NCBI RefSeq assembly: GCF_017487405.1
Contig: NZ_CP062222.1
Coordinates: 3,581,001 to 3,645,000 of the forward strand
From: Brevundimonas goettingensis
GTDB taxonomy: Bacteria; Pseudomonadota; Alphaproteobacteria; Caulobacterales; Caulobacteraceae
DNA length: 64,000 nt
Direction of reading: 5' to 3'
Part shown: in pieces, positions 10,153-20,843 of the stretch
Layout of the letters: the number at the start of each line of letters is the position of its first letter
Position numbering within the stretch: position 1 is the first letter of the stretch
The notes under the pieces: model-generated
What the model was told of the DNA's origin: nothing
Seen by the model: the letters and a program-made list of their open reading frames with translations, nothing else
Database searches by the model: none
Position numbers and translations under genes: made by a program

Positions 10153-10881
10153 TCAGGCCTTGAGGGCCGCCTCCAGCGCCGCCTTCTGCTTCACGAACAG
10201 CTCGGCGCAGCCGATTTCAGCCAGCTGGAACAGGCGGTCGAACTCGGCGCGGGAGAAGCCGCGCTTCTCACCCGTGGCCTGGATCTCCACGATCGTGCCC
10301 GAACCGGTCAGGACGTAGTTGCTGTCGGCCTCGGCGTTCGAATCTTCTTCGTAGTCGAGGTCCAGCACCGGCTCGTTCTCGAACACGCCGCAGGACACGG
10401 CGGCGACCTGATCGAGGATGGGATTGGTCTTGAGCACGCCTTCCGAAACCAGATGGCCCAGGGCCGTGGCCATGGCCACCCAGGCGCCGGTGATGGAGGC
10501 GGTGCGGGTGCCGCCGTCGGCCTGGATGACGTCGCAGTCGATGACCACCTGACGCTCGCCCAGCGCCTTCAGGTCGACGACGGCGCGCAGGGACCGGCCG
10601 ATCAGGCGCTGGATTTCCTGGGTGCGGCCCGACTGTTTCCCGGCGGCGGCCTCGCGGCGACCGCGGGTGTGGGTGGCGCGCGGCAGCATGCCGTATTCGG
10701 CGGTGACCCAGCCCTGACCGGTGTTGCGCATCCAGCCGGGCACCTTGTCCTCGACCGAGGCCAGGCACAGCACCTTGGTATGGCCGAAGGTGACCAGGCA
10801 CGAGCCCTCGGCATAGCGGTTGACCCCGGTTTCCAGCGTGACGGCGCGGAGTTGTTCGGGCGTACGGTCTGACGGGCGCAT
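10153..10881 (-). CDS. rph: Ribonuclease PH
   Basis: Phosphate-dependent 3'-5' exoribonuclease that trims tRNA 3' ends. 242 aa, full length. Characteristic segments: [14 protein letters not shown] at the start, [30 protein letters not shown] with the phosphate-binding region, [31 protein letters not shown] block, and [16 protein letters not shown]. Divergent from hrcA with only 45 bases between the starts, so their promoters must overlap. The rph-hrcA-grpE arrangement is common in alphaproteobacteria. Confidence 0.97.
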   Translation of the reverse strand: MRPSDRTPEQLRAVTLETGVNRYAEGSCLVTFGHTKVLCLASVEDKVPGWMRNTGQGWVTAEYGMLPRATHTRGRREAAAGKQSGRTQEIQRLIGRSLRAVVDLKALGERQVVIDCDVIQADGGTRTASITGAWVAMATALGHLVSEGVLKTNPILDQVAAVSCGVFENEPVLDLDYEEDSNAEADSNYVLTGSGTIVEIQATGEKRGFSRAEFDRLFQLAEIGCAELFVKQKAALEAALKA

Positions 10882-10926
10882 ATCTATGTCCTAGCAAGCG
10901 AGAGCGGGGCTGCTTATCCTGAAACC

Positions 10927-12033
10927 GTGAGCCTGTATGCCCCCAACCCGCTTCCGTTCGGCACGGCCCCCCTCGGGACCGGGGCAGGGCTGTCCGCGCT
11001 CGACCAGCGCGCACGCGACATCTTCCGCCGCATCGTCGAGACCTATCTGGAAAACGGTGAGCCGGTCGGGTCGCGGACCCTGTCGCAGCGCGGCGTCTCC
11101 CTGTCTCCGGCCTCGATCCGCAACACCATGCAGGATCTGACCATGGCCGGGCTGCTGGCGGCGCCCCACACCTCGGCCGGGCGCATCCCGACCCATGCGG
11201 GTCTGCGACTGTTCGTCGACGGCTTCCTTGAGATCGGCGACATCGGTCAGGAGGAGCGGCGCGAGATCGACGCGCGGCTGGCCGGGAAGGGCAGGGGCTT
11301 CGAGGAGGCGCTGGATGCGGCCTCCTCCCTGCTATCCGGTCTGGCGGGCGGGGCCGGGATCGTCGCCTCTCCGGTGAGCGATGCGGGCGTCAAGCACGTC
11401 GAATTCGTCGCTCTCGGCCACGATCAGGCCCTGGCGGTGTTGGTCGGGGATGACGGCACGGTCGAGAACCGGCTGATGCCCCTGTCGGCCGGGGTGACGC
11501 CCTCGACGCTGCAGGAGGCGTCCAACTTCCTCAACGCCCGGCTCAAGGGCCGCCGTCTGGCCGAGGCGCGCACCGAGATGCGGGCCGAGCTGGACGCCGC
11601 GCGCCAGCAGCTGGACGCCACCGCCGCCCGTCTGGTCGAGGACGGTCTGGCGGCCTGGTCGGGCGGTCCGGACCGCGAGCGGTCCCTGATCGTGCGTGGC
11701 CGCGCCAATCTGCTGCAGAACCGCGAAACGGCCGCCGATCTGGAGATGGTTCGCGTCCTGTTCGACGATCTGGAGCAGAAGGAACAGCTGATCGGCCTGC
11801 TCGACGGCGTCAATGCGGCGCAAGGGGTACGCATTTTCATCGGCGCCGAAACGCGGTTGTTTTCACTTTCGGGTTCCGCCGTGATCGCGGCGCCCTATAT
11901 GAACGGCCGACAGCGGGTCCTGGGCGCCATTGGCGTGATTGGACCCGCAAGACTGAACTACGCCCGCATCATTCCGTTGGTGGATTACACCGCCCGGGTG
12001 CTGGGGCGCATGCTGGACGGACAGGACACGTGA
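10927..12033 (+). CDS. hrcA: Heat-inducible transcription repressor HrcA
   Basis: Repressor that binds CIRCE operators, classically before groESL and dnaKJ, with GroEL needed for activity. 368 aa with a GTG start. N-terminal winged-helix domain (about 25-105): [23 protein letters not shown] and [19 protein letters not shown], then the GAF-like domain ([17 protein letters not shown] region) and the C-terminal [18 protein letters not shown] characteristic of HrcA. It overlaps grpE by four bases (GTGA). No CIRCE sequence is visible upstream, so this operon need not be self-repressed. Confidence 0.96.
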   Translation: MSLYAPNPLPFGTAPLGTGAGLSALDQRARDIFRRIVETYLENGEPVGSRTLSQRGVSLSPASIRNTMQDLTMAGLLAAPHTSAGRIPTHAGLRLFVDGFLEIGDIGQEERREIDARLAGKGRGFEEALDAASSLLSGLAGGAGIVASPVSDAGVKHVEFVALGHDQALAVLVGDDGTVENRLMPLSAGVTPSTLQEASNFLNARLKGRRLAEARTEMRAELDAARQQLDATAARLVEDGLAAWSGGPDRERSLIVRGRANLLQNRETAADLEMVRVLFDDLEQKEQLIGLLDGVNAAQGVRIFIGAETRLFSLSGSAVIAAPYMNGRQRVLGAIGVIGPARLNYARIIPLVDYTARVLGRMLDGQDT

Positions 12034-12668
12034 GCGACACCCACCAAAACCCCACCCAGGAAGAACTCGACGCCATCGAGCGTGAAGAGGACGAAGGCGG
12101 TCCGGTCTCCGACGCCAACGAAAGCCTCGCGCCGCTGGACCAGGTCATCGCCGAGCGCGACGAGTGGAAGGATCGCGCCCTGCGCGCCGCCGCCGAAGCC
12201 GACAATGTGCGTCGTCGCACCGAGAACCAGCTGAACGACGCCCGCGCCTTCGCCATCCAGCGCTTCGCCAAGGATCTGCTGGGCGTCGCCGACAATCTGC
12301 AGCGCGCACTGCAGGCCGCGCCCAAGGATGCGGAAGGCGCCGCCGCCGGCCTCGTCACCGGCATGGAGCTGACGGAAAAGGCCCTGATCGGCGCCTTCGC
12401 CGCCAACGGCCTGAAACAGGTCGCTCCGGCGCCGGGCGACGCCTTCGATCCGCATCTGCATCAGGCGATGATGGAGCAGCCCTCGGAAACCGTTCCGGGC
12501 GGCGCGGTCATTCAGACCATGCAGGCCGGCTATGAACTGTTCGGCCGCACCGTGCGCCCCGCCATGGTCGTGGTCGCCGCCAAGGGTTCGGGCCCCAAGG
12601 CCGCCGCCTCCGGCGCCTATGGCGAAGCCCCGGCCGCCAACGGCGGATCGTTCGACGGCAAGGCCTGA
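12030..12668 (+). CDS. grpE: Nucleotide exchange factor GrpE
   Basis: Exchanges ADP for ATP on DnaK and acts as a thermosensor of that cycle. 212 aa with a GTG start inside the end of hrcA, implying translational coupling. Acidic N-terminus, then the long dimerising helix (residues ~35-95; [27 protein letters not shown]), a four-helix bundle and the C-terminal beta-wing with [16 protein letters not shown] and [17 protein letters not shown]. The Gly/Ala-rich tail beyond residue 185 is longer than in E. coli. Confidence 0.96.
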   Translation: MSDTHQNPTQEELDAIEREEDEGGPVSDANESLAPLDQVIAERDEWKDRALRAAAEADNVRRRTENQLNDARAFAIQRFAKDLLGVADNLQRALQAAPKDAEGAAAGLVTGMELTEKALIGAFAANGLKQVAPAPGDAFDPHLHQAMMEQPSETVPGGAVIQTMQAGYELFGRTVRPAMVVVAAKGSGPKAAASGAYGEAPAANGGSFDGKA

Positions 12669-12674
12669 TTTTAG

Positions 12675-12716
12675 GGCGCTATGTTCGCGACGCGGTCGCT
12701 CACGACTTGAGCGCCG
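12675..12716 (+). repeat. Hairpin-forming 3' intergenic repeat, copy 3
   Basis: Starts seven bases after the grpE stop. Outer arms GGGCGCT / AGCGCC and inner stem GCGAC-gcg-GTCGC, nearly identical to copy 5 at 28573. Confidence 0.8.
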
Positions 12717-12769
12717 CCGTATCAGGCGAGCACGGTTACGCCTGTCATTGAAAAGGTTAAGGTCGGGGC

Positions 12770-13405
12770 ATGTCCCTGACCGAGACCTCGACCGGCCGTC
12801 CGCGCGCCTTTTCTGATGTGATCGAGACGCTGGGTCGCCGCCCGGGCGAGCGGCTGGCTCTGGGCGAATTGGTCGATGCTTTCGGAGACCGGGCCTTCGG
12901 GGCGGTTATGCTGCTGTTCGGCGTCCTGAACCTGATGCCCTGGCCGCCCGGCGGCACCACGATCACCGGCGCGCCCCTGCTGTTCCTGTCGATGGAGCTG
13001 GCCTGGGGGCGCGAGGCCCTGTGGCTGCCCGGCTGGATGGAGCGGGCCACGGTCAGCCGCGCAACCTTCAGGAAGCTCAGCGACCGCTTCATGAAGGCGA
13101 TCCGCTTCACCGAACATCTTTCGCGGCCGCGCCTGCGCTTCCTGACCTCACGCTTCGGTCAGGGGCTGATCGGCCTGGCCTGCGTCTTCCTGTCGGCGGT
13201 GCTGGTCCTGCCGATCTTCGGCGGCAATCTGATCCCCGCCGTAGCCATCACCTTCTTCTCGCTGGGGGTGATGCAGCGCGACGGTCTGGCGGTGCTGCTG
13301 GGCTGGATCGTGACCGGGATCACGATCGTCGTCCTCTTCCTCGCCTGGAAGATCATCGTCGCCGGCTTCGAGCACGGCTGGGAATGGGTCTCGGGCCTAG
13401 TCTAA
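12770..13405 (+). CDS. exoD: Exopolysaccharide synthesis protein ExoD family
   Basis: 211-aa integral membrane protein of the ExoD family (PF06055), named from Sinorhizobium mutants with altered exopolysaccharide and alkali sensitivity; the biochemical role is unknown. Typical features: N-terminal GERLALGELVDAFGDRAFGAVMLLFGVLNLMPWPPGGTT-type hairpin helices, a central RATVSRATFRKL linker and two C-terminal membrane segments (LIGLACVFLSAVLVLPIFGG; VTGITIVVLFLAWKIIV). ATG preceded by GGTCGGGGC, a weak ribosome site. Likely a single gene, followed by a strong hairpin. Confidence 0.88.
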   Translation: MSLTETSTGRPRAFSDVIETLGRRPGERLALGELVDAFGDRAFGAVMLLFGVLNLMPWPPGGTTITGAPLLFLSMELAWGREALWLPGWMERATVSRATFRKLSDRFMKAIRFTEHLSRPRLRFLTSRFGQGLIGLACVFLSAVLVLPIFGGNLIPAVAITFFSLGVMQRDGLAVLLGWIVTGITIVVLFLAWKIIVAGFEHGWEWVSGLV

Positions 13406-13406
13406 G

Positions 13407-13447
13407 GCGGGATTCCGAGAGCCGACTACCGGCTCGCAGAATCCCGC
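13407..13447. terminator. Long perfect hairpin after exoD
   Basis: Two nested perfect stems: GCGGGATTC / GAATCCCGC (9 bp) enclosing GAGCCG / CGGCTC (6 bp) with a five-base loop. It starts two bases after the exoD stop. No T-tract, so it may protect the 3' end instead of terminating. Confidence 0.5.
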
Positions 13448-13523
13448 GCTCAAGCAGCGAGCGACCGCCTTGGCTTGTCCTCGGGCCGACCGAAGGTCGG
13501 ACCCGGGGCTCGCGTTAGCGCCC
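13446..13523 (-). repeat. Hairpin-forming 3' intergenic repeat, copy 4, with internal insertion
   Basis: Reverse-orientation copy with outer arms GCGCT / AGCGC and stem GCGAGC / GCTCGC, but the loop carries ~40 extra bases including a perfect hairpin CCGACC-gaa-GGTCGG (13486-13500). It ends exactly at the ahpD stop codon and abuts the exoD hairpin, so it fills the convergent exoD-ahpD gap. Confidence 0.75.
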
Positions 13524-14057
13524 TTAAGACTGCAGAGCGGCCTCCGACGCCACGATCCGGCTGGCGGCGTGGACGACGGCGGCGATGCGCAGGGCGGTCT
13601 GGATCTGGGCGGCGGGGACGGCGTGCTTCTTCAGCTCGCCCTCGTGGGCGTCCAGGCAGGCGCCGCAGCCGTTGATGGCCGAGACGGCGGTCGACCACAG
13701 TTCGAAGTCGATCTTGTCCACGCCGGGATTGCCCAGAACGTTCATGCGCAGACGGGCGGGGATGGTCTGGTACTCGGGGTTATGCATCAGGTGCAGGGCC
13801 CGGTAGTAAATGTTGTTCATGCCCATAATGGCGGCGGCCGACTTGGCGGCGTTGATGGCCTCGGGCGACAGATGCTCGGCAGCGGCGGCCTCGATGGCCT
13901 TGACGACCGGAGCGACACCGATGGCGTGGGCCGAGGCCAGGAAGGTCCCCCACTTCTGCTGGTCGTTGAGCACGGTCTCGGAGGCGAGCGAGCCCAGGTT
14001 CAGGGAGATGTCCTTGGCGTAGGCGGGAATGAGGTCGCGGACGGTATCAATCGACAT
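13524..14057 (-). CDS. ahpD: Alkyl hydroperoxide reductase AhpD
   Basis: Thiol reductase that, in mycobacteria, recycles AhpC using lipoylated SucB as electron source. 177 aa, as in Mycobacterium tuberculosis AhpD. The active-site motif is CGACLDAHE with Cys131 and Cys134 and the nearby His; the upstream acidic residue in KIDFELWSTAVSAING matches the proton-relay Glu. It follows ahpC on the same strand by 83 bases, but a terminator lies between them, so it is either read through or separately expressed. Its presence fits the CxC-type AhpC next door. Confidence 0.95.
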   Translation of the reverse strand: MSIDTVRDLIPAYAKDISLNLGSLASETVLNDQQKWGTFLASAHAIGVAPVVKAIEAAAAEHLSPEAINAAKSAAAIMGMNNIYYRALHLMHNPEYQTIPARLRMNVLGNPGVDKIDFELWSTAVSAINGCGACLDAHEGELKKHAVPAAQIQTALRIAAVVHAASRIVASEAALQS

Positions 14058-14084
14058 GGTCAGGTCTTTCAGAATTCGGGGAAG

Positions 14085-14113
14085 AAAAAAGGCGGCGACG
14101 GAGACCCGCCGCC
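14085..14113 (-). terminator. Intrinsic terminator after ahpC
   Basis: On the minus strand, stem GGCGGCG / CGCCGCC with a nine-base loop is followed by TTTTTT. It sits between ahpC and ahpD and should reduce ahpD expression relative to ahpC. Confidence 0.8.
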
Positions 14114-14140
14114 GCCCTTCTGTTTCGTCGCTCGGCGAGC

Positions 14141-14695
14141 TTAGGCCGCGAGCGTTTCACCGCCGGCGGGGCGGTTGCAGGCGCACAGTTCGTCGGTCTG
14201 CAGGGCGTCGACGACACGCAGGGTGTCGTCCGGCGCGCGGCCGACGTTCAGGTTGGTGACATAGACGTGCTGGACGACGTTGTGCGGGTCGACGACGAAG
14301 GTCGCGCGCAGGGCCACGCCTTCTTCCTCGTTCAGGACGCCGAGGTCGCGGGCGAACTTGCCGCCGTTGTCAGCGAACTGCCAGATCGGCAGCTTGTTCA
14401 GGTCGGAGTGGTCGCGGCGCCAGGCCAGCTTGACGAATTCGTTGTCGGTTGAACCGCCGAGAACGATGGTGTCGCGGTCCTCGAAATCCTTGCCCAGCTT
14501 GGCGAAGGCGGCGATTTCGGTCGGGCAGACGAAGGTGAAGTCCTTCGGATAGAAGAATATGACCTTCCACTTGCCTTCGAAGGAGGTCTCCGTCAGCGGC
14601 TCGAACGCCGAGACGCCGTTTTCCTCGTGCGAGTTGAAGCCCGGCTTCACGCCGATGATCTTGAAGTTGGGCAGGGTTTCGCCGACGCCGAGCAT
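14141..14695 (-). CDS. ahpC: Peroxiredoxin AhpC, mycobacterial (CxC) type
   Basis: Peroxiredoxin reducing alkyl hydroperoxides, H2O2 and peroxynitrite. 184 aa. Peroxidatic Cys57 in DFTFVCPTEI; the C-terminus has Cys171 and Cys173 in TDELCACN, the same layout as M. tuberculosis AhpC (three Cys), whose reductant is AhpD. The enterobacterial AhpF partner is not here. The ATG at 14695 has GGAG seven bases upstream; an in-frame start at 14758 would add 21 unconserved residues. It is divergent from katG, and the shared 252-base region holds twin dyads, so peroxide control is likely. Confidence 0.96.
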   Translation of the reverse strand: MLGVGETLPNFKIIGVKPGFNSHEENGVSAFEPLTETSFEGKWKVIFFYPKDFTFVCPTEIAAFAKLGKDFEDRDTIVLGGSTDNEFVKLAWRRDHSDLNKLPIWQFADNGGKFARDLGVLNEEEGVALRATFVVDPHNVVQHVYVTNLNVGRAPDDTLRVVDALQTDELCACNRPAGGETLAA

Positions 14696-14754
14696 GAGCA
14701 GTCTCCAGTGGTTTGAAATGGACCGGCGGAGGGGGAGGCCTCCGTCGCTGGAGC

Positions 14755-14784
14755 TCAAATGGTCTTTCGCAGCTGCGAAGTCAA
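14755..14784 (-). promoter_or_regulatory. Possible ahpC promoter
   Basis: On the minus strand TTGACT (14784-14779) is followed after 18 bases by ATTTGA (14760-14755). The first 14-bp dyad occupies the spacer. The -10 match is only moderate. Confidence 0.4.
14766..14779. promoter_or_regulatory. Candidate operator 1, TTCGC-N4-GCGAA dyad
   Basis: Perfect 14-bp palindrome TTCGCAGCTGCGAA in the ahpC-katG intergenic region. A second dyad with the same arms lies 28 bases further on. The binding protein is unknown; OxyR is the obvious candidate because its gene is the next one after katG. Confidence 0.55.
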
Positions 14785-14793
14785 ATCGATCAT

Positions 14794-14807
14794 TTCGCGT
14801 ATGCGAA
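14794..14807. promoter_or_regulatory. Candidate operator 2, TTCGC-N4-GCGAA dyad
   Basis: TTCGC-GTAT-GCGAA, same arms as operator 1 with a different central tetranucleotide. Conservation of arms only is what a protein-binding dyad would show. Confidence 0.55.
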
Positions 14808-14857
14808 TAAGATAAAACTATAGTCAGGACCTGTTTTCGAAGAAGCTGCTTTTATAG

Positions 14858-17179
<2,322 letters not shown>

Positions 17180-17204
17180 GGCCGACTGAGGGCCGAACGG
17201 GATG

Positions 17205-17238
17205 TCTCCGCCGTGGCGTCGGTCGCGGCGGAGATTTT
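17205..17238 (+). terminator. Intrinsic terminator after katG
   Basis: Stem TCTCCGCCG / CGGCGGAGA with a 12-base loop, followed by TTTTCC. It separates katG transcription from oxyR. Confidence 0.8.
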
Positions 17239-17330
17239 CCGCGCCATTAGAGACGGCGCCATCGGTCGCGACATCATCAGGTGTGGCGATTGATTTTGCG
17301 CCGGCGATAGGGAGCGCCTATGTCGGCTCC

Positions 17331-18281
17331 ATGCTCCCGACCCTGCGCCAGCTCCAGTATCTGAAACTCCTGGCCGAGCACGCCTCGTTCAGCCGGGCGG
17401 CGGAGGCCGCGCATGTCAGCCAGCCGGCCCTCTCGGCCGGGGTGCAGGAGCTCGAGAAGATCCTCGGCGCTCCTGTGGTCGAACGCACCCGGGGCAATGT
17501 CCAGCTGACCGCCGTCGGCGCCGAGGCCGTCAGGCGCGCCGAGGATGTGCTGGCCCGCACAGAGGATCTGGTCGAGGCCGCCCGCAGCGCCGGCCGCCCC
17601 CTCTCGGGCCGTTTCCGTCTGGGCGTCATCCCGACGGTGGCCCCCTTCCTGTTGCCCGCCACCCTGCCGGGTCTGAAGACGGCCTATCCGGCCTTGCGGC
17701 TGTTCATCCGCGAGGACCTGACGCCACGCCTGATCGCGGGGCTGAAGGCGGGTCAACTCGACGCCGCCGTCATCGCCCTGCCCTATGAGGCCCATGGAAT
17801 AGAACACGCCCGCATCGGCGACGACGAGATTCTCGCCGCCGCCCCCGCCGACCACGTCCTGGCCGCGCCGGGGGCCATCCAGCCGGGCTCGCTGAGGGGC
17901 GAGGACCTGATCCTGCTGGAAGACGGCCACTGCCTGCGCGATCAGGCGCTGGCCGCCTTCGATATCGAAGCCCCGAAGGGCGACGACGTCTTCGCCGCCA
18001 CCAGCCTGCACACCCTGGTCCAGATGGTCGGATCGGGCCTCGGGGTGTCCTTCCTGCCCCAGATGGCCGTCAAGGCGGGCCTGGCCGACACCCCCTCGGT
18101 GGTGGTGCGGCATATCCAGCCCCGGGCGGGCGCCCTGGCCCCCAGCCGCGAGATCGTCGTCGCCTGGCGCGCCGGCTCCAGCCGCGCCGCGGAGGCCCGG
18201 CTGCTGGCCGAGGCCATGCAGCAGGATGATCAGCCGGCCGCGTCGACGGCGACCCAGTCGAACACGGCGCCGGGGGCCTGA
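17331..18281 (+). CDS. oxyR: LysR-type peroxide regulator OxyR, single-cysteine variant
   Basis: Transcription factor expected to control katG and ahpC. 316 aa. N-terminal winged helix (about 1-60: LPTLRQLQYLKLLAEHASFSRAAEAAHVSQ) and the regulatory domain with EDGHCLRDQALAAF. Cys201 aligns with E. coli Cys199, but the position of Cys208 is Phe210 (TTC), and there is no other cysteine in the protein. It therefore cannot form the usual intramolecular disulfide. ATG at 17331 begins the conserved domain; the upstream extension to 17202 overlaps the katG terminator. The 3' end overlaps the convergent peptidase gene by 52 bases. Confidence 0.9.
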   Translation: MLPTLRQLQYLKLLAEHASFSRAAEAAHVSQPALSAGVQELEKILGAPVVERTRGNVQLTAVGAEAVRRAEDVLARTEDLVEAARSAGRPLSGRFRLGVIPTVAPFLLPATLPGLKTAYPALRLFIREDLTPRLIAGLKAGQLDAAVIALPYEAHGIEHARIGDDEILAAAPADHVLAAPGAIQPGSLRGEDLILLEDGHCLRDQALAAFDIEAPKGDDVFAATSLHTLVQMVGSGLGVSFLPQMAVKAGLADTPSVVVRHIQPRAGALAPSREIVVAWRAGSSRAAEARLLAEAMQQDDQPAASTATQSNTAPGA

Positions 18282-19057
18282 CGCGAGACCCAGCGGTAGC
18301 CCGTCTGGTCCCAGCGGACGATGCGCGGGTTGATATTGTCCAGAACATAGTCGCCGTCGTGGGTCGCCACGATCAGGACCGAATGGGTTTCGCCGCGCGG
18401 TGTCCGGACGATGGCGACCGACAGGGCGTCTGGCGTAACCCCGGAAGCGATCAGCTCGCGGCGCTTTGTCAGGACATAGTCCTCGCAGTCGCCACGGGCG
18501 GCGTCGGCGGCCGGAGCCTCGCTCCAATAGTCGGGGCGGGCGTACTGGGTCTGGTCGGGGGTATAGGCGATGCGGGTGTTGGCGCGGGCATTGACGGTGT
18601 TGACCTGACGCCAGGCGTCCTCGGTCATCTCCAGACGTTGCGGCGCGCGCGAGATCGTCAGCGGCTCTGCGGTCTGGCCGACGACGTCGTCCAGGCTGTC
18701 GCCCGAGATGGTTTCATTGATCGACTGATATTCGATCTCGGCCTGGCTGGCGGCCTGACGGGCGGCCCTGGCGCGCCAGCTGCGGACGGCGGCTTCGCCG
18801 TCGCCGCCGAAATTGTTCGACCAGTACAGGCTCGAGGCTTCGCGCTGGATCTGGGCGTCGTCGGCGGCGCCCTGGCCGGAGGCACGGCATTCCGACGGCT
18901 GGCGGCGGCAGAAGTCCAGGAAGCCGGCGGGGGCGGCGACCGGCCGGCCGATCGTCTGGGCGCGGGGCGTTTCGGCCGAGACGGCGCCGGCGGTGAACGA
19001 CAGAACGGTCGCCAGAACGGGGGCGACGAAGGTGGCGAAAGCGAAGGTCTTTTGCAT
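18230..19057 (-). CDS. Bacterial transglutaminase-like cysteine peptidase (BTLCP / DUF920)
   Basis: 275-aa exported protein with a signal peptide of about 28 residues (VSAETP boundary). The C-terminal half has the papain-like triad of the family: Cys in ARGDCEDYVLTKRREL, His in GETHSVLIVATHDG and Asp in YVLDNINPRI. Family members such as LapG cleave surface adhesins under cyclic-di-GMP control, while others have unknown substrates; no adhesin or LapD-type gene is near, so a LapG role is not supported. Its stop lies inside the end of convergent oxyR. Confidence 0.88.
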   Translation of the reverse strand: MQKTFAFATFVAPVLATVLSFTAGAVSAETPRAQTIGRPVAAPAGFLDFCRRQPSECRASGQGAADDAQIQREASSLYWSNNFGGDGEAAVRSWRARAARQAASQAEIEYQSINETISGDSLDDVVGQTAEPLTISRAPQRLEMTEDAWRQVNTVNARANTRIAYTPDQTQYARPDYWSEAPAADAARGDCEDYVLTKRRELIASGVTPDALSVAIVRTPRGETHSVLIVATHDGDYVLDNINPRIVRWDQTGYRWVSRQAPGAVFDWVAVDAAG

Positions 19058-19508
19058 GGCGCGATCCGGGGGGAAGAGGCGTCGGTGAGCGGCCGCTGGG
19101 CCGTGTTGACCGCGCTCTTAGAAGGGCCCCCGGAGGCCTGTCCGCCTAACTTAAGTGAGGCGAAATTGACCCGTAAATCCCCGCCACGACTGGGTTTTTT
19201 ACAATCCAGGCCGATCTGTTTCAGATTGCAAAATCGCCTTGGGCCCGGACTCGCCGAAACACCCGGAAAATAGGCTTCATCGATATTTTCTGGTGTTTAA
19301 AAAGGCTGATCTTATGGCCTGCGGTGTTACATTCGGCCGCCCGGGCGAAGGGGCTCAAATTCGCTGAAGCCGAACCATCTGTGTTCGGGAAGCCACGATT
19401 TCTGTCCCGGCCAAGGGACGGGCAGCGACGTCCACGCCTGCCAGGCCGAGGAAACTTTCCTGAACCGCGGCGTTAACGGCGTTCAATCTCGCGCTTTCGG
19501 AGAAGCCG
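19058..19508. other. Non-coding gap, 451 bases
   Basis: Divergent region between the peptidase and the lipoprotein gene. It is less GC-rich than its surroundings around 19190-19320. I see short stem-loops (ATCTG-ttt-CAGAT; GTCCC-ggccaa-GGGAC) but no convincing gene, terminator or strong promoter. It must hold both promoters. Confidence 0.5.
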
Positions 19509-20000
19509 ATGTCTCGCCTCCCTCTCGCGGTCGCCCTTCTGGCCGGCCTGTCCCTGTCCGCCTGTGTCGGCATGTCCCGGTCTGCGCCGGTCACGGCCCT
19601 GGATCCGGCGGCGGCCGCAGGCCTGCGGGTCTCCGAGATTCGCCTGACGACCGATGACAAGGTCACGGTCCGTCCGGAGTTCGCAGGCATTTTCCGCGAC
19701 CGGGTGCAGACCAAGCTCGACGGCTGCGCGACCGGGGCGCGACCTCTGCGGCTCGAGGCCACGATCAGCCGCCTCGACCGCGCCAATCCGGCCCAGGTCC
19801 TGTTGATCGGCGGCGCCAATGTGCTGAGGGGTCATGCCCGGCTGGTCGATCCGGCCAACGGCCGTGTGGTCGGCGAATACGACATCGGCCGCACCATCAT
19901 CGGCGGGCGGCTGGGCGTGTTCCAGATGGCCGAAAGCGAGGAACAGCTGTCCGACGCCTTCGGCGCCGAACTCTGCGATCAGGCCTTCAAGGCCGGCTGA
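19509..20000 (+). CDS. Hypothetical lipoprotein, 163 aa
   Basis: A signal peptide ends in the lipobox LSLSAC, so Cys19 should be lipidated. The mature part has strands such as GLRVSEIRLTTDDKVTV and LRLEATISRLDR and a glycine-rich stretch (IGGANVLRGHARLVD), resembling outer-membrane lipoproteins of the DUF4410-like kind that assemble or sense at the envelope; this is only a loose resemblance. Two further Cys (DGCATG, ELCDQ). Convergent with the GNAT gene three bases away. Confidence 0.75.
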   Translation: MSRLPLAVALLAGLSLSACVGMSRSAPVTALDPAAAAGLRVSEIRLTTDDKVTVRPEFAGIFRDRVQTKLDGCATGARPLRLEATISRLDRANPAQVLLIGGANVLRGHARLVDPANGRVVGEYDIGRTIIGGRLGVFQMAESEEQLSDAFGAELCDQAFKAG

Positions 20001-20002
20001 GG

Positions 20003-20641
20003 TCAGTCCGGAATGACGGCGGTCGTATAGGGCGACACGGTGCGCCAGCCGAGGGTGCGGTACAGGGCCTGACCGTCCTCCGTCGCCACCAGGGCGCCCT
20101 TGCCCAGCGATCCCGTCGCCGTCTCCAGCGCCCGCATGATCCGCCCGCCCAGACCTCGCCTCTGGTGCGCGGGCTCGACCAGGATCCGGTCGTAGACGAC
20201 CCGGTCGTCCACGATCACCGCCCGCCCGCATCCGGCCTCGGCGCCCGAGGCGTCGCGGACGGTGCAGAAGACCACCGGACCACCGGGCCGGACATCGGGA
20301 CCGATCTCGACCCGATAGCCCTCGTCACGGTCCGGCCCGATCGCCATCGCTCCGTCCAGCGTCATCAGGAAGCCCGGCGGCCGCAGGGTCCAGCGCGCGG
20401 GCAGCAGCGGCCGCGCCGTCGCCTCGCCGGCGCAAACCTTCAGGAAGACGTGGGCTTCGGTGATCGTCTCGGCGCGCCGCGCGAGAGCCTCTCCGGCCTC
20501 GGCGAAGACGTATCGTCGCATCTGGTCTTCGGCGCCGACCTCGACCCGCCAGCCGCCGTCGTCCCATGCGGGCGGCTCCACGCCGCGCGTCAGAGCCCAG
20601 CCCCGGGTCCAGAGGGCGAGAAGTTCGGAATCGGCGCTCAT
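20003..20641 (-). CDS. GNAT family N-acetyltransferase
   Basis: 212 aa. The C-terminal half has the acetyl-CoA-binding motif A VEPAHQRRGLGGRIMRALE (Q/RxxGxG/A type) preceded by the beta4 strand VVYDRILVE and followed by LVATEDGQALYRTLGW, typical of GNAT motif B. The N-terminal ~100 residues are less conserved. The substrate cannot be inferred; neighbours are envelope proteins. Divergent from lolA with 202 bases between, in which I see no other gene. Confidence 0.85.
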   Translation of the reverse strand: MSADSELLALWTRGWALTRGVEPPAWDDGGWRVEVGAEDQMRRYVFAEAGEALARRAETITEAHVFLKVCAGEATARPLLPARWTLRPPGFLMTLDGAMAIGPDRDEGYRVEIGPDVRPGGPVVFCTVRDASGAEAGCGRAVIVDDRVVYDRILVEPAHQRRGLGGRIMRALETATGSLGKGALVATEDGQALYRTLGWRTVSPYTTAVIPD

Positions 20642-20843
20642 CCGGCCATCCTCGCGGTTCGCGGGCCGGGCGGCAACGCTTCCGTCCGCGCGGCGTTGTC
20701 TGACCTCACAATCGGGGACTCGTTATGAACGGGGCTTCATCGGGGCGCCGGAATATGGTCAGGCTTGGGTCATATCGACGTCGCCCGGCTTCGCCAGATT
20801 GGCGCCCATCGAAAACCATCCCGAACGGGAGGAAGATTTGACC

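Noticed and set aside
10882..10926. CIRCE element in the rph-hrcA gap
   Set aside because: Only a loose resemblance to TTAGCACTC (CTAGCAAGC); the inverted partner is absent.
19058..19508. Possible gene in the 451-base gap
   Set aside because: No frame with a plausible start, ribosome site and coding character.
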